NCBI GenBank assembly: GCA_034440575.1 | Contig: JAOTOL010001509.1 | Location: forward strand, 1,150,001-1,214,000 | Origin: Imbricaverruca yamaguchii | Taxonomy: Eukaryota > Arthropoda > Thecostraca > Neoverrucidae | DNA: 64,000 bases | Reading direction: 5' to 3' | Shown here: positions 24,046-36,189 of the stretch, piece by piece | Layout: the number at the start of each line of letters is the position of its first letter | Numbering within the stretch: position 1 is the stretch's first letter | The notes under the pieces: model-generated | The model's database searches: none | What the model was told of the DNA's origin: nothing | The model's input: the letters and a program-made list of their open reading frames with translations, nothing else | Translations under genes and position numbers: made by a program

Positions 24046-24591
24046 TCTGGCCTGCGGACGTCTGGGCGGCCGATTAATCAGGCCGACACTAATGGCCGGG
24101 TGGGCCGGGCCGGGTCGGGTCGGGTCGGCGGGGCGGGGCCGTCCCGCGTCAGACGCAGCGACTGGTGCGTGACACGTGACACACCAGCTGGACACTCAGC
24201 GTTCAGCGCAGTGCCGCACTGCAGCCGGCTTTGTGTGCATTCACGCTGGCCGACTATTCACTCCGACTGCACACTGGAAACAATTACTGACTCATCGCGT
24301 CAATCAAATCAAATTAAGTCAACCGACGTACGCATGTAGCTGTCAGGCGGTTTTGCTGATATGTGTGTGGCAGCTTTATCGCCTGCAATGATTGGGCGAT
24401 TCTTGCCTCTGTGGCGTCGGTCCAGAGTTCAGCCCGGCCGCCGGCCATTGCACGACGTGCACACTGAGACGGCGTGCCACGGCCCGAGCATCCGGGGGCC
24501 AGTGCTGTTCATTGAATGGGTGCGGAATGTTGTCGCTGTCGCCGTCTCCCGACCGTCCGATCGACCGACACGACAGAGCAGGACCCACTGA

Positions 24592-25100
24592 AACTTCGGC
24601 CGGCTGGGGTCGAGCAAGGCCGCAGGTCTGATCAGAGCCACGTCCCTCGTCACAAGGCGCTGAGGTGCCCGGCTGGGGTCGAGCAAGGCCACAGGTCTGG
24701 TCAGAGCCGCGTCCCTCGACACAGGGCGCTGAGGTGCCCAGCTGGGGTCGAGCAAGGCCGCAGGTCTGATCAGAGCCACGCCCCTCGACACAGGACGCTG
24801 AGGTGCCCAGCTGGGGTCGAGCAAGGCCACAGGCCTGGTCAGAGCCACGTCCCTCGACACAGGACGCTGAGGTGTCCAGCTGGGGTCGAGCAAGGCCGCA
24901 GGTCTGGTCAGAGCCACGTCCCTCGTCACAGGACGCTGAGGTGCCCAGCTGGGGTCGAGCAAGGCCGCAGGTCTGATCAGAGCCACGCCCCTCGACACAG
25001 GACGCTGAGGTGCCCAGCTGGGGTCGAGCAAGGCCACAGGTCTGGTCAGAGCCACGTCCCTCGTCACAGGACGCCGAGGTGCCCAGCTGGGGTCTGGTCA
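24592..25100. repeat. 69-bp tandem array, about 7-8 copies
   Basis: 'gctggggtcgagcaaggcc' recurs every 69 bp (for example 24672, 24741, 24810). The last unit is shortened. The unit is 23 codons and three frames are open, giving repeat-derived open frames. Neither strand matches TTC28. Confidence 0.94.
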
Positions 25101-25557
25101 GAGCCAAGTCCCTCGATCGCCGTGCTGACGGCCCAACAGGCGCGGTGTCACGTCACCACGAACAGACACTGACGACATCACAGTGATGATCGTCAGTCTC
25201 CGACGGTGAATGCCGACGATACCCCAGTGGTGGTCGTCAGTGCTCGCGGACGGGCACTGACTGACGACCCAGCGCCAGGCGGGCGCCCGAGGCGTGGCAG
25301 CGGGACCCGCTCGACCCTGCCCTGTCGCCCGGGGTCGCCCACAACAGGTGGGGACGGACCGGCCGGCCGGCCAAACAGATAACGCGGAGAAAGCGGTCTC
25401 CGATTACCGTCTGTTTTGCCGGCCGTCGGCGGGCACGAGTTACGGGTCCGTGACTGTGACATCGGCCCGACGGCGCCGTGGCGCAATGGCTGCAGTCGTG
25501 CGCAGCCGGCACGGCGAGAGGCGGCGGGCGACGCCGCGCGACGCAGCTGCGCGCCGT

Positions 25558-25800
25558 CGGCCACACGCAGCAGCAGCCGCAGCCGCAGCCGCAGCCGCAG
25601 CCGCATCCGCAGCAGCAGCCGCAGCAACAGCAGCAGCAGCAGCAGCAGCCGCAGCACCAAACCGCAGCAGCAGCAACAGCCGCAGCAGCAGCCACAGCCG
25701 CAGCCGCAGCAGCAACAGCCGCAGCAGCAGCAGCAAACCGCAGCAGCAGCAGCAGCCACAGCCGCAGCACCAGCCGCAGCACCAGCCGCAGCCGCCGCTG
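25558..25800. repeat. CAG/CCGCAG simple repeat
   Basis: Dense cag and ccgcag units with caa and cac interruptions. One plus frame reads Gln/Pro, another Ala/Ser; minus frames read Leu/Cys. No flanking conserved coding sequence is seen, and the segment lies inside a minus-strand intron, so it is called simple sequence rather than a polyQ gene. Confidence 0.85.
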
Positions 25801-25809
25801 GGCGCGGGC

Positions 25810-27160
25810 ATCTTCGGACGATCGTAGCTAGTTCAGGTGTGCGAATTCCCAGAGGGGATGATGGGTTTGGCTGGTTGGCAGATTCACGAGGAGTTCGAAG
25901 CTACTGGCGGTGTGTGAATGTCCTGGAGTGGTCATAAGTATTGCTGGTTCGCGGACATGCTGGAGGTATTATAAGCATTGTGGAGGTGTGAAGCTGTTGA
26001 GATCATAGCAGATGGCTGCACATGGATTACTAGGAGATTTAGGAGATACTGTCGTGTAGCAATCTGAAGCCAGGATCAGTGGCAGCACGGCCTCGCAAGC
26101 CTGTCTCAACAAACTCACTTAGCGTCCACGCCATAGGCGAATACCAAGCTCATTTAACGCTTGCATTCTTGGCGTATCGCCCTTTTGGCTACCTCCCCGC
26201 ACCTCCCTCGGATATTGATTGCCCGTAGCCAGTTTGCGTCCTTTGGCTTCTTTTTTTTCACACTTCCACCGTCTCTTTGTGTGGCAAATGCCAGGCACAA
26301 ACAGCGAATGGTTCGAGACGTTACCAAAGTATCGGTCATCTCGGGTGGAGAGCGTCGCCTTGGCAAGCAGCCCAAGCGGAAGCCATCAATTCCGTCCATG
26401 AGCTGCGTCGATTTATGCTAAGTGAGTCGCCGGACGCCCTCGCGAGGCTTCTCAACACGCGGAGGCTGTCGTGTAAGTGTCAGAGCCAGCCGGTCGCATG
26501 TCAGAGCGGCAGCCGCGCACACCGGCCGGCACCGTCGGCTCTCTTCCAGCGACCAGCAGCGACCATTCGGTCCGACGCCAGTTCTGCTGGCTACGATCCT
26601 GTCCAGTAGGACGCCTGCCTGTGCGTGCTTGCGACACAGTACCCACCGAGCCACAATGGGAAAGGCTGGGTGTTCGGCTGACTGGCCGCTTGCCACACAA
26701 TTCCCACCGCCTTGTACTTCGAAGGGCCAGCTCTGAAGCAGATAGTTTCTGAACGGTAAGAAACAGAGGGTCATCAAAAAGCAGTTAACAAGAAGTGATC
26801 CGCCCAACACGTGGCACCTGCGCGGCAAAACAGCGGCCGCTCGGTGCATTGTCTACCAGTCAGCATCAGGTAGCAGTCGGAACCAGAGGCAGGGCCAATC
26901 TGACGTGCACTGATGGATTCCTGGGGATAAAAAATCTTCAATGAAGTTTTTGCCCGAACACAACATTGTCATTATCTCAGTTGGCGGCAATATGCTATAG
27001 CAGTCTATTTCGGCGAAAAGATGCTGCTTGTGTTTGATCCAGGTTGCTTCGGATACTCATTGCAGACTGGATGCTATTGTTCATACTTGCATAGCTGTAA
27101 TACATTTCAATCGGGAAAGTTTTTGGCCATTGTTAACATTTTATTTCATATGTCACAGCG
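25810..27160. other. Unique intronic DNA, no feature seen
   Basis: Mixed composition with a moderately GC-rich centre (26430-26720). No exon, RNA gene or tandem array recognised. Confidence 0.5.
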
Positions 27161-27164
27161 CAAT

Positions 27165-27550
27165 CAGGGCATGGACGTGACGCCACAGCGTAGAGTCAGG
27201 GCGTGGACGTGACGCCACAGCGTAGAGTCAGGGCGTGGACGTGACGCCACAGTGCAGAGCCAGGGCGTGGACGTGACGCCACAGCGCAGAGTCAGGGCGT
27301 GGACGTGACGCCACAGCGCAGAGCCCGGCATGGACGTGACGTGACAGTGCGCAGCGCAGAGTCAGGGCGTGGACGTGACGCCACAGCATAGAGCCAGGGC
27401 GTGGACGTGACGCCACAGCGCAGAGCCCGGGCGTGGACGTGACAGTGCGACGCAGAGCCCGGGCGTGGACGTGACAGTGCGACCCAGAGCCCGGGCGTGG
27501 ACGTGACAGTGCGACCCAGAGCCCGGGCGTGGACGTGACAGTGCGACGCA
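27165..27550. repeat. 32-bp tandem array, about 12 copies
   Basis: Unit 'gcgtggacgtgacgccacag' plus 'cgcagagtcagg'. The right half is a variant with 'gtggacgtgacagtgcgac' and 'ccagagcccgg', so two subfamilies are in separate blocks. Confidence 0.93.
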
Positions 27551-28499
27551 GACGATTTGTCCCCGCCACCGACAAGACGCGCATGCAGATGGCCGTCCGG
27601 CCGAGCATTGTATGCTTATTGTGGCGCCGCGTCAGGTGAGAGGCTGCCGCATTCCAGCCGCCAGCGCGCCGGCGTGTCACCAGCTGCACGCAGCCCGGCC
27701 GGCTGCCATCTGTCACACACCGCCGCGGCTGGCGGATATATGCCCATTGGCGGGCGCCAGTCGAACGCCAGGCTGGAACTTGGATGCAATGAATACGAAT
27801 ACAGTGCATAAAGATGTAGCTGTGACATTCGGGCTGCGGAAATGCCGACTTGTTTCGCAGGCGTTTGCACTTCATACTGGAAATGCAGATGGAGTACTGT
27901 CGGCCGATTGTGAGTTGTATTTGATCTGTGTTATTTTAAACTCTTGAAATTTCATTCGGATTGAAACTTTTTTGATTGCAACTGCATTCATCCGGAACGC
28001 TTGGGATTGATTTAGTGAGTGGATGATGCAGCACTACAGGCATTGCAAACAAGTATCACATTTCTCTTAATTTGTGTCATTTTGGACACCTCGCAATCTG
28101 AACTTTCCGTCCATTTTTAATTTATGATGTAATTTATAGCGCCAGATTTGTTCTCAATGTTGCAGAGATAGAATATTTGCATAGGCTGAAATTCAATCAC
28201 CAGACCAATTATGGATATATGATTAGGGTGATGGCGATAATTAGTTTTAAAGAAACACCTGCAATTACGGTGAGGACGGCAGAGCGATTAAATAACCAAA
28301 CGTACCCATCTGGGCTATCCTGTTGCAGAGTATAGATGAACGAGTCTCCGAGACTTTTAGGCAAGTACACGCAAAAGGGACGACTAAAAATTGGAGGTGT
28401 GATTAATTTATTGCGAGATTAAAAATGCGAGATTCATTTAATTGCGATACGATTCGGTCGCCTTCGTGACGACAATATAAACGTTGCATTGGTTCCCGG

Positions 28500-28670
28500 T
28501 TGGCATCACGCTACAGGCCTGCTGTGGCAGGCCTGTCCGTCGCAGCAACTGAGTTCTTTGGTAGGCCCACCCGCCACAGAAGCTGAGTTACGTGGCAGGC
28601 CCACCCGTCACAGCAGCTGAGTTCTGTGGCAGGCCCACCCGTCACAGCACCTGGGTTATGTGGCAGCTGT
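28500..28670. repeat. 34-bp tandem array, about 4-5 copies
   Basis: Unit 'gtggcaggcccacccgtcac' plus 'agcagctgagttct', imperfect in the first copies. Confidence 0.88.
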
Positions 28671-28674
28671 CAGG

Positions 28675-30405
28675 TTAGTCAAGTCAGACATGCAAGATCA
28701 TTAGAGGGGGAGGGGCGTGTATAGAGGAGAAACAACGCGAGGAACTGATGGAATAACGTGCGCGTACTATGACGATAACAACCAGGGCCGTACGCGTATA
28801 GCGAACACGAGCTCCATGGGGGTTGGAGACCATATGTCAGGCACGTTCACACGGCGCCGCAGCCGGACGCCCGAGTAGTATGTGTTTGGTCGAAATTGAA
28901 GTCGCTGGCTACTGTTCTATGCAAAGTTGAGATTACCGACGTCGGGCGCTATACACGGGAAATATGTTCAAGATTTTTACTTCAATGATGCGAGCAATTA
29001 TCAAAGTACAGAAAATCCAGTCCGAAAAAATAATTGGAGTGTCTCATCCTTTGTATTTTCATCACGCACAATGATGTGTCCCCATGTCGTCACAAGGCGG
29101 CTCTGGTATGCGGGAATATGTGTTGCTCATACTGGCTGACGAGAACGCACCACGATAAATGGTATCTTTTTAAATTCAATTCGATACATTCAATGAATTC
29201 AGTTTGTATCCGATAATTCCTTTGCCTTAAACGAAATAGCATGCTGAGTAATCTTTTAATTTCGAGTGCGCGGTATTTGCATTCACGTATGTCGATATAT
29301 TATCTAAGCCCGTGGGAAGTGCACAGTTCCGACCAAGTGGAGTTTATTGAGTTTGGAGGAGCTCTTATTATCGCTATCTGTTGAACTCAGCTGATTGATA
29401 ATGACGACCAAATGCTTTTCTACGTAGATTGGATAAAGTCCGACTTCGGAGAACAGGCCACATATTCGGATACCGAACATGTAATGGTTTCTAACTCGAG
29501 GCTGACATTTATAACATCGTGCATGTTTCTGCCTCGGTAGACAGAACCCTGTAGTAGGGCAGAATAATGCATCTTGATTTCCCTGGACCCTTCATGAAAA
29601 GTACCGACGATGCTTATCTTGTGATTATCATTCATGCAGTCTCCTACATGTGTCGCTCGAGCAAGCAGCGTTTACTGGGCCAGGAAAAAGCACTGCTGCA
29701 TGTATTATAAGTAGGAAACTTGAATACGCTATCTTTGTGTTAGGTTGTCACATATGTATGTAGTTATAATATAACTTTTGTATATATCAGTAGGCTATCT
29801 TTGTGTTAGGCTGTCACATATGTATGTAGTTATAATATAATTTTTGTGAATAACGGCAGCTTGTAAAAAGCACTCACGGAGACACGACAGGGCTAATCTG
29901 ATTTGTCTGCACTCATAAATGCCATCAGCTATTCATTAAAGCCTAACTAGCAAGGGCCGACTCCAGCACTGGACAAGCGGCCGGATGTTCGTGCCAACAA
30001 CCAATTGAGTCATGCAGACTAAACGAACCGTTACAAAAAGTCTCTCGTTTGAGTACGCAGCCCCGAGGTTGTTTGCTGGTAAAAAGTGTAGCTGGCCTTT
30101 CTTTGCGTTGCTGCTGCTGCTGCCGACTGCCTCCCGACATCTGACAGCGCGGTAAATACCTCCACCGACCTCAAACCGACCGGGATCAACTGACAATTAC
30201 ATCTGGGCCGGCGCGATTAGTGTGTCGACCGCTGAGGAATGTGCCAGTAATTAGCCCGTCCGTCGGCGTCGCCTGTAATTTCGGTAGTCGGCCCGCTGAG
30301 GACACCCGACCGCGACGCAGAGCGTCACCGCCGGACCCACCCGACACAGCGACCTCACGCGATGTCTGCGCGGCTGCCCGCCCCCGCTCCCAGACCTGTC
30401 GAGCT
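28675..30405. other. Unique, AT-rich intronic DNA
   Basis: Apart from the 66-bp duplication at 29728, nothing is recognised. Confidence 0.5.
29728..29850. repeat. 66-bp tandem duplication
   Basis: 'gctatctttgtgttagg' and 'tgtcacatatgtatgtagtt' followed by 'ataatataa' occur twice, starting at 29728 and 29794, with few mismatches; a recent duplication in AT-rich DNA. Confidence 0.92.
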
Positions 30406-30411
30406 CTCGCC

Positions 30412-30705
30412 AGTCTCCACTCCCGCCGCGCCCGGACGCCGAGTCTCCACTCCCGCCGCGCCCGGACGCCGAGTCTCCACTCCCGCCGCGCCCGGACGCC
30501 GAGTCTCCACTCCCGCCGCGCCCGGACGCCGAGTCTCCACTCCCGCCGCGCCCGGACGCTGGGTCTCCACTCCCACGGCGCCCGGACGCCGAGTCTCCAC
30601 TCCCGCCGCGCCCGGACGCCGAGTATCCACTCCCGCCGCGCCCGGACGCTGGGTCTCCACTCCCACGACGCCCGGACGCCGAGTCTCCACTCCCACAGCT
30701 CTCGG
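30412..30705. repeat. 30-bp tandem array, about 10 copies
   Basis: Unit 'cgccgagtctccactcccgc' plus 'cgcgcccgga'. Variants have 'cgctgggtctccactcccac'. The unit is ten codons with no stop in several frames, which accounts for the open frames here. Confidence 0.95.
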
Positions 30706-30709
30706 GCGG

Positions 30710-32645
30710 TCGAGATCCTGCTGGGCCCGCTGTTGGTGCCTAACACTGGCCACTCAGCAGGGCACGGCCGGCGCTATTTATTGGACGCCGAAATGCCGCG
30801 CGGCTCCCGGCACGCCGGAATGCCTCGTACCAATGGAGGTCGATCGTCCCGCTATTTTTGCCGCCGCGCCGCGTCGGTAGCGCCTTTGTTGCTGCGCTCA
30901 CACCCCTGGGGTCAGTCTTTTCAGTTGCGCCATACATCTCGCCGCGGGAAATTTCACGCCTCATCATTTTCGTCGGACGTTCGGTCTGATTCCTTTTGCG
31001 CTGCTCGGTGATCTCGTATGTATCAGGTGGTTTTTATGAGGCTTACCTGTCGTTCTCGCACCCGACTTTGCGCGAACGGCTGAAAAGATCGACACTTTCC
31101 CACGTGGTCCCCCGCCGACGAGCGTGCGGCGAGCTCCACCGGAAACTTGCGACGGGGCGGTAGGGCGGTACGGACGCGGCGGGAATCCAAAGATGCGGGG
31201 GAATACCACCGCCTATGGGTGATGAGTGCGACACCCATGGGGATGGGAGGCAGACGGGCCTCCTGCAGTGATCGGAGATCAGTCGGCCACGACCGGAGAT
31301 GGGAGATGAGGCCGGTGCCACCGGGATGATATTGGAAGCAAGTCGGACACCGCCGTAGGTGGGAAGACGAGTCCGACTCTGCCAGATTGGAGACGTGTCG
31401 GGTACTCATAGAGACCGACGACGATCATGCACTGCTCGGTGTCGGAGATGAGCCTGAAAGCACCACAAACTGGACCCGATCCCATGACCGGCAGACATTG
31501 GAAATCAGCTCGACACCGCTTGCGATCGGAGATGAACACTGGCCAGCCGGGAGAGGCGAGACGTGCCCGTGGGGGTGGAGAGTGGTGATGGTGGGGAGAG
31601 CAGGGGGGTGCGGTGAGGCGACCGGCGGCCGCTAGAACAATGGCCGCGCGGCGACGGCGGAGGCGCGCCGCGCGGTTTTTGTGTGCCGGCGGCGGCAGCG
31701 CGTCCCGACCGCGCTGGCCCATTACAGGGGCGGATGGCGCTGCACCGGTCATCATTTCGGGCCCATTATACAACTGTGATGCCGACCGGTGCCGCTTTTT
31801 CCCGCCGTTTTTACGCCGCGCGGACAATGGCAGATAGCGCCGTAAAAGGCAATGACTGTCCGGTCGTAAAGGTTTCGCTGATTGTGTCGGAAATCGGAGC
31901 CGGCCGATTGACGCAGCCGGCCGATCGACCGTGCTGACGTCACACGGTGCGTCCGCCCGGTGGGAACGCCGCTCCGCGCGCTGATAGTACAGAGTGCACC
32001 CATTGATAACGCGGCGGCCGGGCGTGCCGTCCAGTGATGTCCGCTGAGTCGGGCGGCCGCAGCGCAAGCGGCGGCCGCAAAAGAAAGAGAGAGAGAGAGG
32101 GGGGAAGGCTCGACTCCAGAACACGGGAGTCCAGGTTCATTGCACACCAGTCGGCGGTGTTTAGTCGGTTGAGACGGTTTCACCGCCGCCGTCAGCCGAG
32201 ACCCGGGTCGCCTCAGACAAGCGGACTACACTAGTCACAGCTACCGAGTCGGATTGCTTCAGAGTTGTGGCCGCAGACTGTCTCGGAGCTGCGCGACTGG
32301 CCGCAGGACGTCTGCCGCGCCGGACTGTCTCGGAGCTGCGACAGTGGCCGCAGCACGAACCGTGTGCCCGCCGCACCGGTGCTCCAGTCACCCTGGTCCG
32401 CGGCGCGGCCGGATGCCGCAGTTGCCGATCGTCGGTCCACCGTCGGCCGGCGACCCCGGGCCGACCGCGTCGGGTCGCCGCTCGATACCATCGCTGGACC
32501 GGAGCGGAGAGCGGCCAATCCCGCCATCTACCAGCGGCCTAATTAAGATCTGTCATGCACGCGGTATAAGCGACCTGCTCCGGTTGCCGCCGCGGACGCG
32601 ATACACACTGATACGGCGCACGCAGGCCGAGGACGCCGAACCGCC
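30710..32645. other. GC-rich intronic DNA, no gene recognised
   Basis: CpG-rich around 31560-32060 and 32240-32540, with a short GA run at 32085-32105. Several overlapping open frames on both strands match no family I know. Confidence 0.5.
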
Positions 32646-32649
32646 GACC

Positions 32650-33030
32650 GCAGATGGTGACTCACGGACCGCCGATTCACCGCCTGATGATGACCCACGG
32701 GCCGCCGACCCACCGACTGATGATGACCCACGGGCCGCCGACCCACCGCCTGATGATGACCCACGGGCCGCCGACCCACCGACTGCTTACGGTGACCCAC
32801 GGGAAAATGACCCACCGACTGCTGGTGGTGACCCACGGGCCGCCGACCCACCGCCTGATGATGACCCACGGGCCCCCGACCCACCGACTGCTGATGGTGA
32901 CCCACGGGAAAATGACCCACCGACTGTTGATGGTGACCCACGGGCCGCTGATCCAGCGACTGCTCATGTTGACTCACGGGGCACTGATCCACCAACTGCA
33001 AATGATGACCCACCGGCCGCAGATAGCGAC
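32650..33030. repeat. 33-bp tandem array, about 11 copies
   Basis: Unit 'gatgatgacccacgggccgc' plus 'cgacccaccgcct'. One plus frame reads DDDPRAADPPP. Diverged copies at the right end have 'ctgatggtgacccacggg' and 'aaaatgacccac'. The open frame is a product of the 33-bp periodicity. Confidence 0.94.
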
Positions 33031-33384
33031 CCATGAAATCCCAGACATTAGCCTACGTACCGCAGATGACAGTCCATGATACCGGACAAACCGCATCCAC
33101 GGGAAAATGCCGGCCTGGGCCCTGGCCACCGGACTGGACTCACGGTACCCGAGACATGGAATTTCAAAAGACCACAGGCGCTGAACCGTTGCCGTCGAGG
33201 CGCGTGATATGGGCCGCGTGCGTGACCCCACCGCGCTGGTTATGGAGCGACTCGGCGTGGCGTGGGTTTCAGCCGAAGCGGACACCAGGAGCGATGGCGG
33301 AGCAGGTTTCGGGTCCCATCGCGGCGACATCTCATTCTCTCGCCGGCTCAGCTGTCATCGTAAGCTGTCAGAAGTGGTGTAGCC

Positions 33385-33595
33385 ATTCGGTCCGTCGACT
33401 GGCGACAAGCGGCGGACGGCGTGCCGGGCAGGTGACCTGAGGACGGGTCAGTACGTGACTCGGACACATGCACCACTGGTCAGTGGACCGACGGCAACCA
33501 TTCGGTCCGTCGATTGGCGACAAGCGGCGGACGCCGTGCCGGGCAGGTGACCTGAGGACGGGTCAGTACGTGACCCGGACACGTGCACCGCTTCA
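33385..33595. repeat. 116-bp tandem duplication
   Basis: 'attcggtccgtcga' at 33385 and 33500, followed in both by 'ggcgacaagcggcggacg', 'gtgccgggcaggtgacctga' and 'ggacgggtcagtacgtga'. Two copies, about 95% alike by eye. Confidence 0.92.
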
Positions 33596-33599
33596 TACT

Positions 33600-34250
33600 C
33601 GTTGATGACATTAGGGTCGCTCGCTTGGAGTACTTGGAGTATGAAAGGCCCTTAATGCTCGCGAGGGAACATGATCTCCTGCGAGGAGCTGGTCTTCCTG
33701 GCCGGTGTGAGGAATGATTATTCACTTGACCTGCAGAGAAATCGCCCTGCAAATAACACCGCAGCACGACAGCGGATGCTGTCTATGCATGCTATGCATG
33801 CTGTATCTCCTCATTCTCCGCGCATTTGTAAATCTTGAATCTTGGCATTCCTATGGTACACCTTGCAGACGAACTCAATCACCCGAGGAGCAAACACAGG
33901 TGTTGGGAAAAGGGATCGCCAAGTATCAAGGTACGGGGGATATCCAGATGGTGTGAGATGGGTATCACCCAGCCGAAGTGAGGTGACTACCCAGTTGGAA
34001 TTCCATTGTCATTTGCGACCCCCGAAACGTATCGCGGACAATGCTGGATAGGTTCCGATTACCAGAGCTAATATTGTTGGATTATCAGAGCTCTGAGAAA
34101 AACACGAATGGAATGAAGGATATATTGGCACATACTTGTTGCTTATTCGCCATTAGAAAGAAGACGAACATTTGTTTCTACTTCCCTGTTGAGGCTGCTT
34201 CGCAGTCTAGGCGCTGTGCACATGTGCATGCCCAGACAGGCTGGCATTAT
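33600..34250. other. Unique intronic DNA, no feature seen
   Basis: Only a short 'ctatgcatgctatgcatgct' palindromic patch near 33782-33802; otherwise unremarkable. Confidence 0.5.
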
Positions 34251-34254
34251 GCAG

Positions 34255-34610
34255 GAGAGGAAATGGCCACCCGGATGATGTGAGGATGCGATTGACCAGG
34301 TGACTCGAGGAGAGCCCAATTGGGTGACGTAGAGAAGCGAACGCCCATATGGCGTGAGGAAGCAACCGCCCGGGCGACGTGAGGAAGCGACCGCCCGGGT
34401 GATGTGAGGATGCGACCGCCCATATGACGTAAGGAATCAATCACCAGGGTGACGTGAGGAATCAACCACCAGGGTGACGTGAAGAAGCGACCACTCGGGT
34501 GATGTGAGAATGCGACCGCCCAGTTGACGTAAGGAATAAACCACCGGGGTGCCGTGAGGAAGTGACCGCCCAGGTGACGTGATGATGCGACCGCCCGGGT
34601 GGCGCCAAGC
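34255..34610. repeat. ~25-bp degenerate tandem array, about 14 copies
   Basis: Unit 'gcgaccgcccgggtgatgtg' plus 'aggat'. Variants have 'caaccaccagggtgacgtga' and 'gaccgcccatatgacgt'. Confidence 0.88.
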
Positions 34611-34614
34611 CAGG

Positions 34615-36185
34615 CGGAGTGGGCAGGTGTCTGCTGGCCGCCCACACGTGGTCGGACTTCCATGCCGTGAGTGAGTCGATTGGTTCAGTTTGCCGGTGCA
34701 CGGTACACGCTATGCGGGCGGTGCCGGATATGCCGAAAGACAGACAGTGCGTGAGTCCCGCCCTCACAATCGCACCACTCGTCGCGGAATACAGCGCGCC
34801 GGCGGAAAGGATTAGTGGATCACAGAAACGCATCACCGACAATTTACAGTGCTTCGGAACTACTAGCCCGATTCTAGCAGCATGCTAGAAGCAGTCTAGC
34901 AGCAGCAGTCTAGCATGCTAGCTCGGAAAGAAGGAGCAGGTCTCGCCTTCAGCCATGACCGTACCTGCTCGACCCCACCCCTAGGTCGGTGACCTTTCCC
35001 CATTGTCTTAGCATTACTAGCAGACCGGAGTCTGGTTGGCTTCGATGGTGGTTCCACAACCACCAATGGTCGTGGCCCTCTCGGTCACAATGCCTTGGAA
35101 GAGTTTCGCAACTGGACCGGTATGAGAGAAAAAACTTGGGGCAAAACCCACCGTGCTATAACTGTTGTCTGATGCTGTGTATGTGCGAGAACGTATTTGC
35201 ACACATGAGTTCCATCGCTATTGAGGCTGAGGTAACAGACGCCTTATATGTCTAATGCATAGTTACGAGTACGAGCATTGTATGAACATAAATCACATGA
35301 AGCACCTAATGGCTACGTCAACTATTTTGTCTTCGTGCGGTCCATGCTTACACGCCGCACACATAATCTACTTCGACAAGAAACAAACCAAAACTTGTCA
35401 GTGGTACGCCTTGCCCACATTAAAAAGTCCACTAGTGGTAAAAAAAAATGTTCGGTTATAATTCGGGTACCACCTCCACAAACACGAACGACATTGCATC
35501 AATCAAATTGTGTTTTAGTCCATAGCAAGGGCAACAGGCGATATAGCATGTTTTTTGGGAATCGTGTAATTGTTTTGGTTCTGCTAAGAGCTGATATGAT
35601 TCTACCATCGCCAAGTTTGAATGTGAACAAGCACGATGATAATCATCATTAATCAACGATATTGGCTGACAATGTGCAATAGTGTGATGCCTTTAATAGA
35701 TTGGGATGGGTTTGAGACACTGATGGATAGATCGGCTCTACATTAGGGCTTTAAGTTGCTGTCTGTTCGTGATACACACCATGCATCACAGACAGCAGCC
35801 CACCTTGCATGCTAAGTGATTAATTGATTATTTATTTTGGTTTATTGGCGCATAGGCTACATGGTCACTTAGAGACCAGACATGTTAAATGAGCCAATAT
35901 TTAGCACACGGATGATCCATGCATGCTGTCCGGATAACGGTAAACAGCACGGGTCGTAAAATGGCAGACAAGAATGAATTCGCTGTGATATCAAAGGGAG
36001 ATGTATGTCCGTTACGCACAGGAAGGCAATGTTCACATATTTTTTTATCGCGATGTCAACTGCTTATTGTGTTGAATTTCACGGTCGTATCGAACAAAAT
36101 AATGTGACCATCACCGACACATCACCGACCGACAGTTATTCATCCTTCTGGACTACATCGAATGTTACATATCGGCACTCCGTCT
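34615..36185. other. Unique intronic DNA
   Basis: Contains small tagcatgcta palindromes at about 34868-34922. Nothing else recognised. Confidence 0.5.
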
Positions 36186-36189
36186 AATC

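Noticed and set aside
25294..25937. Gln/Pro-rich or Ala-rich protein
   Set aside because: CAG/CCGCAG simple repeat with several frames open at once; no conserved domain.
32254..33036. Asp/Pro-rich 260-codon plus-strand frame
   Set aside because: Consists mostly of the 33-bp array; no start context or conserved flank.
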